Assembly: GCA_966211815.1 (NCBI GenBank)
Contig: CBIHOD010000001.1
Coordinates: forward strand, 1-64,000
DNA: 64,000 bases
Reading direction: 5' to 3'
DNA from: JANPCX01 sp966211815
GTDB taxonomy: Bacteria; Pseudomonadota; Gammaproteobacteria; Burkholderiales; Burkholderiaceae_C
Shown here: positions 41,435 through 49,235 of the stretch, one piece after another
How the letters are laid out: each line of letters starts with the position of its first letter
Position numbering within the stretch: the stretch's first letter is position 1
Made by a program: the position numbers and the translations under genes
The notes under the pieces: generated by a model
Database searches by the model: none
What the model was told of the DNA's origin: nothing
The model's input: only the letters and a program-made list of their open reading frames with translations

Positions 41435-42625
41435 ATGGAACCCGTCATCGGCCAACTGCTGGAAACCGACCTCTACAAGTTCACGATGTGGCAAGCCATG
41501 CTGCATCGCCACCCTCAGACGCAGGCCGAGTACACCTTCGTCTGCCGCAATCAAAGCGCTTATCCGCTGGCCGAGCTGCTGGCCGATGTGAACCGCGAAC
41601 TCGACCGTTTGTGCGGCCTGGCTTTTCAGCCCGATGAACTGGACTACCTGCGTGGGCTGCGCTTCGTGAAGCCTGACTTCGTCGACTTCCTGCGCATCTT
41701 CCGGTTCCAGCGCGGGTTCATCCAGGCCCAAACCGAGGGCGAGCGCCTTCAGATCGTGGCGCGCGGCCCGCAGGTTCATGTGATGGCCTTCGAAATCTAC
41801 GTGCTGGCCATCGTCAATGAGCTGTACTTCCGCCGCCTGCAAACGCCGGCCGTGCTGGAAGAAGGCCGCCGCCGGCTCGGCGCCAAGGTCGACCAGCTGC
41901 GCGCATTCGGCAAAGAAGCGCCAAGCCGCCACCCTTTCGAGTTCTTCGACTTCGGCCTGCGACGCCGCTTCTCGGGCGCCTGGCAGCGCGAAGTGGTGGG
42001 CACGCTCAAGCGCGAGGTGCCCGAATTCTTCAAGGGCACGTCCAATGTGCTGCTGGCCCGCGACCTGGGGCTGGTGCCGATCGGCACGATGGCGCACGAG
42101 TACCTGCAAACCTACCAGGCGCTGGGCGTGCGCCTGCGCGACCACCAGAAGGCCGCGCTGGAAGACTGGGTGCAGGAATACCGCGGCGACCTCGGCACCG
42201 CCCTGACCGATGTGATCGGCATGGACGCTTTCTTGGCAGACTTCGACCTTTATTTCGCCAAGCTTTTCGACGGCCTGCGCCACGACTCGGGCGACCCGGT
42301 GGTGTGGGGCGAAAAGGCCTTGGCCCACTACGCCGCACTGCGCATCGATGCCCACAGCAAACGCCTGGTGTTCTCTGACGGCCTGGACATGCCACGCGCG
42401 CTGGCGCTTTATCGCCACTTCGCCGACCGCACCCAGCTGGGCTTCGGCATCGGCACCAGCCTGTCCAACGACGTCGGTCTCACGCCGCTGAACATCGTGA
42501 TGAAGCTCACCCAGTGCAACGGCCAGCCGGTGGCCAAGCTGTCGGACAGCCTGGGCAAGACGCTGTGCGAGGACCAGACCTTCCTGGCCTACCTGCGCCA
42601 GGTGTTCAACGTGGCCGCCGCCTGA
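41435..42625 (+). CDS. pncB: Nicotinate phosphoribosyltransferase
   Basis: This 396-residue protein has the PncB signature: LLETDLYKFTMWQAMLHRHP at the N-terminus, SNVLLARDLGLVPIGTMAHE in the middle, and the PRPP-site sequence FDGLRHDSGDPVVWGEKAL. It converts nicotinate to nicotinate mononucleotide with PRPP and ATP. Length matches the bacterial enzyme. It lies 47 bases after the nicotinamidase-like gene and 13 bases before nadE, in a pathway-ordered operon. Confidence 0.95.
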   Translation: MEPVIGQLLETDLYKFTMWQAMLHRHPQTQAEYTFVCRNQSAYPLAELLADVNRELDRLCGLAFQPDELDYLRGLRFVKPDFVDFLRIFRFQRGFIQAQTEGERLQIVARGPQVHVMAFEIYVLAIVNELYFRRLQTPAVLEEGRRRLGAKVDQLRAFGKEAPSRHPFEFFDFGLRRRFSGAWQREVVGTLKREVPEFFKGTSNVLLARDLGLVPIGTMAHEYLQTYQALGVRLRDHQKAALEDWVQEYRGDLGTALTDVIGMDAFLADFDLYFAKLFDGLRHDSGDPVVWGEKALAHYAALRIDAHSKRLVFSDGLDMPRALALYRHFADRTQLGFGIGTSLSNDVGLTPLNIVMKLTQCNGQPVAKLSDSLGKTLCEDQTFLAYLRQVFNVAAA

Positions 42626-42638
42626 GGGGACGGACGAG

Positions 42639-44336
42639 ATGCTGAACCTTTGCGTGGCCCAACTGAACTTCACCGTGGGCGACATCGACGGCAACGTCGC
42701 CAAGATGGTCGCCGCCGCCCTCGGTGCCCGGGACAAGGGTGCGCAGCTCGTGGTGTTCCCCGAGCTGTCGCTCACCGGCTACTACCCCGGTGACCTGCTC
42801 GACGAGCCCGCTTTCCTCGACCGGGTGGATCAAGGCCTGGCCGCCTTGCAAGCCGCCTCGGGCCAATGTCCGGGCCAGCACTGGGTCGTGGGCGCGCCGG
42901 TGCGGCGCGCAGGCAGCGGCAAGCGCCTGGAGAACAGCCTGCTCGTCATCCACGAAGGCAAGGTGGTGCTGCGCTACGCCAAGCAGCTGCTACCCACCTA
43001 CAACATCTTCGACGAGCGCCGCCACTTCGAGCCTGGCCCGGACGTGGCCCGCGTGCTGCGCATCGGCGGCACGCAGGTGGGCTTGATGATCTGCGAAGAC
43101 GGCTGGAACGACGAAGGCCAGGACTACCTCGTGAACCCCTTCCAGCGCATGAGCGATGCCGCGCCAGACCTGGTGGTGTCGATCAACGCCAGCCCTTCCA
43201 ACATCGGCAAGCGCGAGCAGCGCCACCAGGTGTTCGGCGCCGCGAGCCAGCGCCATGGCCTGCCCATCCTCTACGTCAACCAGGTCGGCGGGCACGACCA
43301 GCTGGTCTACGACGGCGCGTCGTTCGCGGTCGAACCCGATGCGGGTGTGGTATTCGAGGCAGAGCGTTTCACCGAGGACGTGCGCCTGCTGCGCTTCGAC
43401 AACGGCCGCTTCCTGCAACTGGACGGCAGCGCGCCGCCCCGGGTGCCGCCGCAAGGCTTGCCGACAATGGCCTTCTACCAGGCTCAAATCGTGCTGGGCT
43501 TGAGAGACTACGCGCGGCGCTGCGGTTTCAGACAGGCCGTGGTCGGCTCTTCCGGCGGCATCGATAGCGCGCTGACCCTGGCTTTGGCCGTCGAGGCCTT
43601 GGGTGCCGACAACGTGGTGGCGGTGACCATGCCGTCGGTTTATTCCTCGGCCGGCTCGGTCGACGATTCAGTGACGCTGTGCCGCAACCTCGGCATCCCG
43701 CTCCATACCTACCCCATCGCCGAGCTGGTGGCAGGCTACGGCCGGCAGTTCGAGCACAGCTTCGGTCCGCCGCTCCAAGGTCTGCCGCTGGAGAACCTGC
43801 AGGCCCGCATCCGCGGCACGGTGCTCATGGCCTATTCCAACCAGTTCGGCCACTTGCTGCTGACTACCGGCAACAAGTCGGAGATCTCGGTCGGCTACTG
43901 CACGCTCTATGGCGACACCAACGGCGGCCTGGGCCTGATCGGCGACCTGTACAAGACCGAAGTATTCGCACTGTCGCGCCACCTCAACGAAGCCGCGGGG
44001 CGCGAGCTGGTCCCGCTGGCCATCATCGACAAGGAACCGTCCGCCGAACTCGCTCCCGACCAGCGCGACACCGACAGCCTGCCGCCCTACCCGGTGCTCG
44101 ACGAAGTGTTGAAGGCGCTGATCGAAGGCAAACGCCTGGCCGGCTGGGAATACGAGAAAGCCAGCGCCTTCGTGGACCAACTGCGTGGCACCGCCGAAGG
44201 CCAGGCGCTGATCGAGCGCGTGTCCCGGATGATCGCCCGCAACGAATACAAGCGCCGCCAGGCTCCGCCGATCATCCGCGTGCGTTCTCGCGCCTTCGGT
44301 GTCGGGCGTCAGATGCCGATCGCGGCGAAGTACTGA
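42639..44336 (+). CDS. nadE: Glutamine-dependent NAD+ synthetase
   Basis: This 565-residue enzyme has an N-terminal nitrilase-type glutaminase domain with triad Glu42, Lys115 and Cys152 (GLMICEDGWND). A C-terminal NAD synthetase domain follows with the PP-loop SSGGIDSALTLAL (from 304). It amidates nicotinate adenine dinucleotide to NAD using glutamine. All catalytic residues are present. It follows pncB and precedes nadM. Confidence 0.95.
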   Translation: MLNLCVAQLNFTVGDIDGNVAKMVAAALGARDKGAQLVVFPELSLTGYYPGDLLDEPAFLDRVDQGLAALQAASGQCPGQHWVVGAPVRRAGSGKRLENSLLVIHEGKVVLRYAKQLLPTYNIFDERRHFEPGPDVARVLRIGGTQVGLMICEDGWNDEGQDYLVNPFQRMSDAAPDLVVSINASPSNIGKREQRHQVFGAASQRHGLPILYVNQVGGHDQLVYDGASFAVEPDAGVVFEAERFTEDVRLLRFDNGRFLQLDGSAPPRVPPQGLPTMAFYQAQIVLGLRDYARRCGFRQAVVGSSGGIDSALTLALAVEALGADNVVAVTMPSVYSSAGSVDDSVTLCRNLGIPLHTYPIAELVAGYGRQFEHSFGPPLQGLPLENLQARIRGTVLMAYSNQFGHLLLTTGNKSEISVGYCTLYGDTNGGLGLIGDLYKTEVFALSRHLNEAAGRELVPLAIIDKEPSAELAPDQRDTDSLPPYPVLDEVLKALIEGKRLAGWEYEKASAFVDQLRGTAEGQALIERVSRMIARNEYKRRQAPPIIRVRSRAFGVGRQMPIAAKY

Positions 44337-44351
44337 GTGAGGCCAAGCCGC

Positions 44352-45449
44352 ATGAATCCATCCCTTGCTTCATTCGACGCCGCCGTCTACATCGGCCGCT
44401 TCCAGCCCTTCCATCTCGGCCATGCTGCTTTGCTGCGCGAAGCACTGGCGCGGGCACCGGTTTGCATCGTGGTGCTCGGCTCGGCCTTCCAAGCGCGCAC
44501 GCCGAAGAACCCATTCACCTGGCAAGAGCGCGCGGAGATGGTCCGCCTGACCCTGCCCGAGGCGGACCGCGCACGGTTGCGCTTCGTGCCGCTGCGCGAC
44601 TACTACGACGAGGCCCGTTGGGCGGCGGCCGTGCACGAAGGCGTGGCAGCCGCGCTGACGCCCGACCTGCAGGCCAGCAGCGGCGCACGCACCCACAGCG
44701 TAGGCCTGGTCGGCCACTTCAAAGACGCCACCAGCGACTACTTGCGCGGCTTCCCGGATTGGACGCTGCTGAGCATCGAGCGGCGCCACGCCATCGACGC
44801 CACCTCGCTGCGCGACGCGTTCTTCGCCGTCGCCGGCCAAGACGTCGAGGCCACGCTCGCGGCTCTGGTCAACCAGGCGCCGGCCAGCACCCTCGCCTTC
44901 CTGCGCGCTTGGGCGCAGCTGCCGGTGTTCACTGAACTGGCTGAGGAGTGGCAGATGCTGCGCCGCTACCGCCAGGCCTGGGCCAGCGCCCCGTACCCGC
45001 CGGTGTTCGTCACGGTCGACACCGTGCTGCGCTGCGATGGGCAAGTGCTGCTGGTGCAGCGCGGCCAGGCGCCGGGCAAAGGCTTGCTGGCCGTGCCGGG
45101 CGGTTTCGTCGAGCAGCGCGAAACCGTTTACCAGTCGGCGCTGCGCGAACTGCGGGAGGAAACCCACCTGTCCCTGCTGGCCGACACCATGCGCCACAGC
45201 CTGAAGTCCGTCGCGGTCTTCGACCACCCGGACCGAAGCCAGCGCGGCCGAACCATCACCCATGCCCACTACTTCGACCTGGGTGAAAGGGAACTGCCCG
45301 AGGTGAAGGCGGGCGACGACGCGGCCCGGGCGATGTGGATGCCGGTCGCGGAGCTGGCATCGATGGAAGGCCGCTTCCTCGACGACCACTTCCACATGCT
45401 GGACCACTTTTTGGGGCTGACCGGTGCGCCCGGCGTCATGGGTGGCTGA
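44352..45449 (+). CDS. nadM: Bifunctional NMN adenylyltransferase/Nudix hydrolase
   Basis: This 365-residue protein has an N-terminal nucleotidyltransferase domain with IGRFQPFHLGHAALL (HxGH at 21-24). Its C-terminal Nudix domain has box GGFVEQRETVYQSALRELREE (about 250-270). The fusion is known as NadM-Nudix: it adenylates (nicotinamide or nicotinate) mononucleotide and hydrolyses ADP-ribose. The Nudix box ends with His rather than Gly, a slight deviation. ATG 44352 is preferred over an in-frame GTG next to the nadE stop. It is downstream of nadE, upstream of pnuC. Confidence 0.92.
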   Translation: MNPSLASFDAAVYIGRFQPFHLGHAALLREALARAPVCIVVLGSAFQARTPKNPFTWQERAEMVRLTLPEADRARLRFVPLRDYYDEARWAAAVHEGVAAALTPDLQASSGARTHSVGLVGHFKDATSDYLRGFPDWTLLSIERRHAIDATSLRDAFFAVAGQDVEATLAALVNQAPASTLAFLRAWAQLPVFTELAEEWQMLRRYRQAWASAPYPPVFVTVDTVLRCDGQVLLVQRGQAPGKGLLAVPGGFVEQRETVYQSALRELREETHLSLLADTMRHSLKSVAVFDHPDRSQRGRTITHAHYFDLGERELPEVKAGDDAARAMWMPVAELASMEGRFLDDHFHMLDHFLGLTGAPGVMGG

Positions 45450-45452
45450 CCG

Positions 45453-46043
45453 GTGACGCCACTGGAAGTCGCCGCCAACGCCGTCACCACCCTTTCGATC
45501 GGGCTGGCGGCGCTCAACCATCCCCACACCTGGAGCACGGGCATCGTGGGTTGCCTGTTGTTTGCGGTGCTCTTCTTCCAGTCGCAGCTCTACGCGGACA
45601 CCACGCTGCAGTTCTTTTTCGCCGCCACCAGCGTGATCGGGTGGTGGCAATGGCGCCGAGGCGATGGCAGCGGATCGCTGTCGCCGCGCCCGATCACGAC
45701 GACAGGGCGCAGGTCCCTGGCGTGGATGCTGCTGCTGGCTGTCCTGGTGACGGCTGCCTACGGTGCGCTGCTGCACCATCACACCGACGCCTATCTGCCG
45801 TATGTCGATGCGGCGGTCATGTCGCTCAGCGTGGTGGCCCAATGCCTGTTGATGCAAAGGAAACTCCAGGCCTGGCCATGTTGGCTGCTGGTCAATACGC
45901 TGTCAGTGCCGCTGTTCGCTTCCCGTGATTTGTGGCTGACCTCCGCGCTGTATGCCGCTTACTGGTTCAACGCCTGGTACGGCTGGTGGCATTGGCGCAG
46001 GCTGCTTGCAAGTCCTTCCAGCGGAACCCCGGTGAACCCATGA
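45453..46043 (+). CDS. pnuC: PnuC-family nicotinamide riboside transporter
   Basis: This 196-residue membrane protein has about seven helices and PnuC hallmarks such as SVIGWWQWRRG near 62 and WYGWWHWRRLL at the C-terminus. It imports nicotinamide riboside by facilitated diffusion with trapping by a cytoplasmic kinase, here probably the downstream NadR-like protein. GTG start four bases after nadM; its stop overlaps the next start (ATGA). Confidence 0.9.
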   Translation: MTPLEVAANAVTTLSIGLAALNHPHTWSTGIVGCLLFAVLFFQSQLYADTTLQFFFAATSVIGWWQWRRGDGSGSLSPRPITTTGRRSLAWMLLLAVLVTAAYGALLHHHTDAYLPYVDAAVMSLSVVAQCLLMQRKLQAWPCWLLVNTLSVPLFASRDLWLTSALYAAYWFNAWYGWWHWRRLLASPSSGTPVNP

Positions 46044-47125
46044 CCGAGGGCATTGGCGCCGGCAAGCACCGCCTGGGCCTGGTGGTGGGCAAGTTCGCCC
46101 CGCTGCACCGAGGCCATGAAGCTCTGATCGACCATGCGTCGCAGCAATGCGAGCGACTGCTGATCCTGAGCTACACCCAGCCCGAGTTCGACCGCTGCGG
46201 TGTGGCGAACCGCCGCAGCTGGCTGGCCCAACGTTTCCCGCAGCATGAATCCGTCGTCATCGACGACGACTGGCTGGCTGGCGAATGCCGGCGGCTGGGC
46301 TTGCCGGCCCGACGCATGCCCGGCAACGGCGAAGACGATTCGACTCAGCAGGCGTTCTTGGCCTGGTTGTTGGACGCGGTGTTGTCGCGCAAGCCCGACG
46401 CGATGTTCTGCAGCGAGAGTTATGGCCTGCCCTGCGCGGTGTTGCTCACCAAAGTCCTCGCGCATCCCGTCCAGGCCGTGGTGGTCGACCTGCACCGCAC
46501 GCGGCATCCGATCAGCGCCAGCGAGATCCGCCGCGCACCGTTGCGGCACCTGGGCTGGCTTTCGCCGCAGGTGAGGGCGGCCTTCGTCCCACGCATCTGC
46601 CTGCTCGGTGGCGAGTCAACGGGCAAGACTACGCTGGCGGCTGCCCTGGCGCGTCACTTCGAATGCGCTTGGGTGGCCGAGTACGGCCGGGAGTTGTGGG
46701 AGCGGCAGAGTGGCGTCCTGAGCGAAGCCGACCTGCTGGCGATTGCAAGGGAACAGGTGCGCAGGGAGGAGGAGGCCGCTGCGCAGGCCCACCCCTTCCT
46801 GTTCTGCGACACCTCGCCGCTGACGACCTGGGGTTACAGCCTGTGGATGTTCGGCCGCGCCGTGGATGAACTGACGCGGCTGGCACGGCGGCCTTACGAC
46901 TTGTTCGTGCTGTGTGAACCGGATTTCCCCTTTGTGCAGGATGGCACGCGGCGCGACGAAGGTTTTCAAACCATGCAGCAAGCCTGGTACGAGGCTCGGC
47001 TGTCAGAGCGGGGGCATGAGGTGTTGCGCGCTAGCGGCCCGCTTGCGCAAAGGGTCCACACGGTGATGGCGCATCTGAACGCCAGGTACCTTGAAGAGCC
47101 GGTGGCTTCGAGCGTGCCTGCCTGA
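46040..47125 (+). CDS. nadR: NadR-like NMN adenylyltransferase/ribosylnicotinamide kinase
   Basis: This 361-residue protein lacks the DNA-binding domain of enterobacterial NadR and has the other two. The adenylyltransferase domain has GKFAPLHRGHEAL (HxGH at 23-26) and ISASEIRR (158-165). The ATP-binding kinase domain has a Walker A GGESTGKTTLA (190-200) and AWYEARLSERG near the end. It should phosphorylate nicotinamide riboside and adenylate NMN, completing PnuC-fed salvage. It overlaps pnuC by four bases. The operon so encodes two separate adenylyltransferases (NadM and this one). Confidence 0.88.
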   Translation: MTEGIGAGKHRLGLVVGKFAPLHRGHEALIDHASQQCERLLILSYTQPEFDRCGVANRRSWLAQRFPQHESVVIDDDWLAGECRRLGLPARRMPGNGEDDSTQQAFLAWLLDAVLSRKPDAMFCSESYGLPCAVLLTKVLAHPVQAVVVDLHRTRHPISASEIRRAPLRHLGWLSPQVRAAFVPRICLLGGESTGKTTLAAALARHFECAWVAEYGRELWERQSGVLSEADLLAIAREQVRREEEAAAQAHPFLFCDTSPLTTWGYSLWMFGRAVDELTRLARRPYDLFVLCEPDFPFVQDGTRRDEGFQTMQQAWYEARLSERGHEVLRASGPLAQRVHTVMAHLNARYLEEPVASSVPA

Positions 47126-47175
47126 AACTTTTTCTGCAAAGTCGCCCATGGATGGCTTCACCCATCCGGCAAAAA

Positions 47176-47790
47176 CTACCAAGGTGGCAACAGCCGCCGC
47201 AATCCATGCAAAAGCACGAGCGCCGTGAACAACACACCGCGTGGGAGCAGCCAGGCTGAGAACCCGAGCGGCAAACCCAGGCCTTCCTGCGCGGCGATGC
47301 CCTTGGCCAGTATCCGCAAGTAGGCCGGCCCATGTGGCCGGTCGACGATGCCGGCGACCCAGTCCGCGGGAATGCCCTGCAGGCCCACCGTGGCGCCCGC
47401 CAGCGCCCCGGCCATCGCCGCGACGGTGTCTACGTCACCGCCGGCTTGCACGGCGGCTTCCATCGTGGCTCGGTAGTCGCCGTGATGCAGGTACCAGATC
47501 GACACGGCATAAGGCACGCTGTGCGTCACATAACCCGAGATGCCGTCCGAGGTCGCGAAGTTGGCCATGGCGCGTTGCATCGGCGATGGATCGGCAATGG
47601 CGGCACCGACGGCGTCGACGGCTTCCAGCCAGCGCGGGTGGCTGGAAACGGCGCGCAGTGAGGCGCACAGCGCTTCTCCCGAGGGCCGGTCCCGCCACCG
47701 GCCGGACACAATGTGCCGTCAACTCCGCCAAGGCCATCGCGCCGGCCAGGGCTTGCGGGTCGACATGGGCGGCAATTTCCCACCGACCGT
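47176..47790 (-). pseudogene. Truncated, frameshifted ADP-ribosylglycohydrolase
   Basis: The C-terminal half of a DraG-like ADP-ribosylglycohydrolase is readable. HSVPYAVSIWYLHHGDYRA and GGDVDTVAAMAGALAGATVG contain the dinuclear-magnesium GGDxDT motif. Upstream the frame shifts near 47709 to DPQALAGAMALAELTAHCV, and the sequence ends at about 47790, exactly where the TGTTTACGACTTT repeat starts. Its N-terminal half is missing. It removes ADP-ribose from arginine in intact relatives. Convergent with the NAD operon. Confidence 0.75.
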
Positions 47791-47951
47791 GTTTACGACT
47801 TTATTTGCGCAGAACACAGCTGTTCACGGGCAATAGAGTCTGCGACAACTCGCCCTGAGACAGCGACCAACCGGCCGACCGCTCAAAGTCTGCGACATCC
47901 GCTGCTGCGTTCGATGATCCTGCGCTGCTCGCGGCAATAAAGTCTGCGACG
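47790..47951 (+). repeat. Tn7-like end region: TGTTTACGACTTT plus three AGTCTGCGAC repeats
   Basis: TGTTTACGACTTT (47790-47802) is the inverted partner of the repeat at 38755. Three direct copies of AGTCTGCGAC follow at 47837, 47887 and 47941, spaced about 50 and 54 bases; two are embedded in GGCAATARAGTCTGCGAC. Spaced 10-20-bp repeats near a terminal TGT are characteristic of TnsB-binding sites. The direct copies point opposite to the first repeat, so more than one element end may be nested here. Confidence 0.65.
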
Positions 47952-47973
47952 ACATAGACCGGGCCGATCGACG

Positions 47974-48807
47974 TCAGGCGTCTTCTTCTGCTCGAGCAGC
48001 CGCCTCTTCTCGCTTTCGCCGATTCGCTTCGTACTCCTTGTACTCCGCGATGTGCCGCTCGAGCTCACGCTGCAGGGGCCCCGCTCGAAACGCGTTCTTG
48101 ACCCAGAAGAGGGCCTGCGCCACTCGCCGGTGCTGAAGCCGTTCGGTAAGCCGTTGAACGACTGGGGATCGATGGAACCGCCATGCGAGGATGCCGACCA
48201 TCTCTTCTCTGACCTGCATCTCGATGAATTGCAGGTTGTAGATGCGGCCCCACTTCTCCACGTATTCCGATTCCTCACCAAGAGCGACCTCAAGTCGATC
48301 GATGGGGTGCGTGACGTGGACGATGGGCCAATGCGGCATGAGATCTTTCCCGGACTCGTCTCGGACCTCTATCAGCTCTACTCTGAAGTCGTCGTAAGGG
48401 GTGAAGACCAAGTTGCCCTCGATTCTCGGATACCGGAACGGTATGGTAGGCAGGGCCGCGCGGTGGCGACGCTCGTCGACATGCCGCAGAACCACCTCGT
48501 CTTGGTAGCAGACCTTGTCGTTTGTCGCCGACACCGAGATCACCACTCTCGACAGGCGCACGCCAGGATTCGCGCGTACCTCGATGATCGGCGCCCTCTG
48601 CCGCTCGCCGTGCAGGTACTCGTCCCAGAAGAGGATGTAGCCCAGGTGCTCACCCAATGGATCCGGGCGTGTCTCAATCAGCACGCGGTGATCGTGATAG
48701 AGCGTGGACAGCTCGTATGCGCGACGGCAAACCTGCTTTTCAACGAGGCCATAGGCCCACTTGCCGACCTTTCGAACGACCCCGAACATCCAACTGCTGA
48801 CTTCCAT
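47974..48807 (-). CDS. Cargo protein of unknown function
   Basis: This 277-residue soluble protein has mixed alpha/beta content and a highly charged C-terminal coiled-coil-like tail (ELERHIAEYKEYEANRRKRE). Central strands read VLIETRPDPLGEHLGYILFW and VRLSRVVISVSATNDKVC. No domain is recognised. ATG 48807 is chosen since a longer upstream frame passes through the direct repeats. It lies at the left edge of the Tn7-like element with the small membrane protein upstream on the same strand; the pair may form an operon. Confidence 0.65.
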   Translation of the reverse strand: MEVSSWMFGVVRKVGKWAYGLVEKQVCRRAYELSTLYHDHRVLIETRPDPLGEHLGYILFWDEYLHGERQRAPIIEVRANPGVRLSRVVISVSATNDKVCYQDEVVLRHVDERRHRAALPTIPFRYPRIEGNLVFTPYDDFRVELIEVRDESGKDLMPHWPIVHVTHPIDRLEVALGEESEYVEKWGRIYNLQFIEMQVREEMVGILAWRFHRSPVVQRLTERLQHRRVAQALFWVKNAFRAGPLQRELERHIAEYKEYEANRRKREEAAARAEEDA

Positions 48808-48830
48808 CAAACCTCCTTGTGATCGGTGGT

Positions 48831-48903
48831 GCGGTACAACTTCAGCGCACGCTGAGACAGCCCGGCGCTTCGATACCTCGACGGGCGGTACAACTTCAGC
48901 GCA
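48831..48903 (+). repeat. Pair of 19-bp direct repeats
   Basis: GCGGTACAACTTCAGCGCA occurs twice with a 54-base period, upstream of the 277-residue gene. It could be a pair of TnsB-type sites, or an operator of that gene. The period matches that of the AGTCTGCGAC repeats nearby. Confidence 0.6.
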
Positions 48904-49165
48904 AGATAAGGAAAGCGAACACGGCAAGGGCGCATAGAACGACGGATGCCAAGATTAGTCCAGTCAGCCGGCTCAGCCTCAACACGCCAGGCTCACACGT
49001 CGCACGCCTCTGATCCATCCGGTCGAGCCGCACCAGCAACTGATGCTCGACTTCGTCGATCTTGCCCAACCGGTCGAGTCGCGAGAGCAGGTGACACTCG
49101 ACCTCGTCAATCTTGCGCAAGACCGGAAGGACACTGTTAGCAGCGGAAGACGTACGGTGGCCCAT
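48896..49165 (-). CDS. Small single-pass membrane protein
   Basis: This 89-residue protein has a coiled-coil-like N-terminal part with two near-identical heptad-rich segments (KIDEVECHLLSRLDRLG and KIDEVEHQLLVRLDRMD) and one C-terminal membrane helix (LTGLILASVVLCALAVFAFL). The duplicated segment and tail anchor are the only clear features. It precedes the 277-residue gene and is divergent from tnsD. ATG 49165 is preferred; a longer start adds an unlikely N-terminus. Confidence 0.6.
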   Translation of the reverse strand: MGHRTSSAANSVLPVLRKIDEVECHLLSRLDRLGKIDEVEHQLLVRLDRMDQRRATCEPGVLRLSRLTGLILASVVLCALAVFAFLILR

Positions 49166-49235
49166 GCCCCCCAGTGTGCCCTCGGGCAGTGAGATTCGCC
49201 AGTCTCCACTTGGCGACCCGCTGAGCCCAATCGCC

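Noticed and set aside
47790..47951. CRISPR-like array made of the AGTCTGCGAC repeats
   Set aside because: Only three 10-bp units with unequal spacing and no cas genes; they fit transposase-binding sites better.
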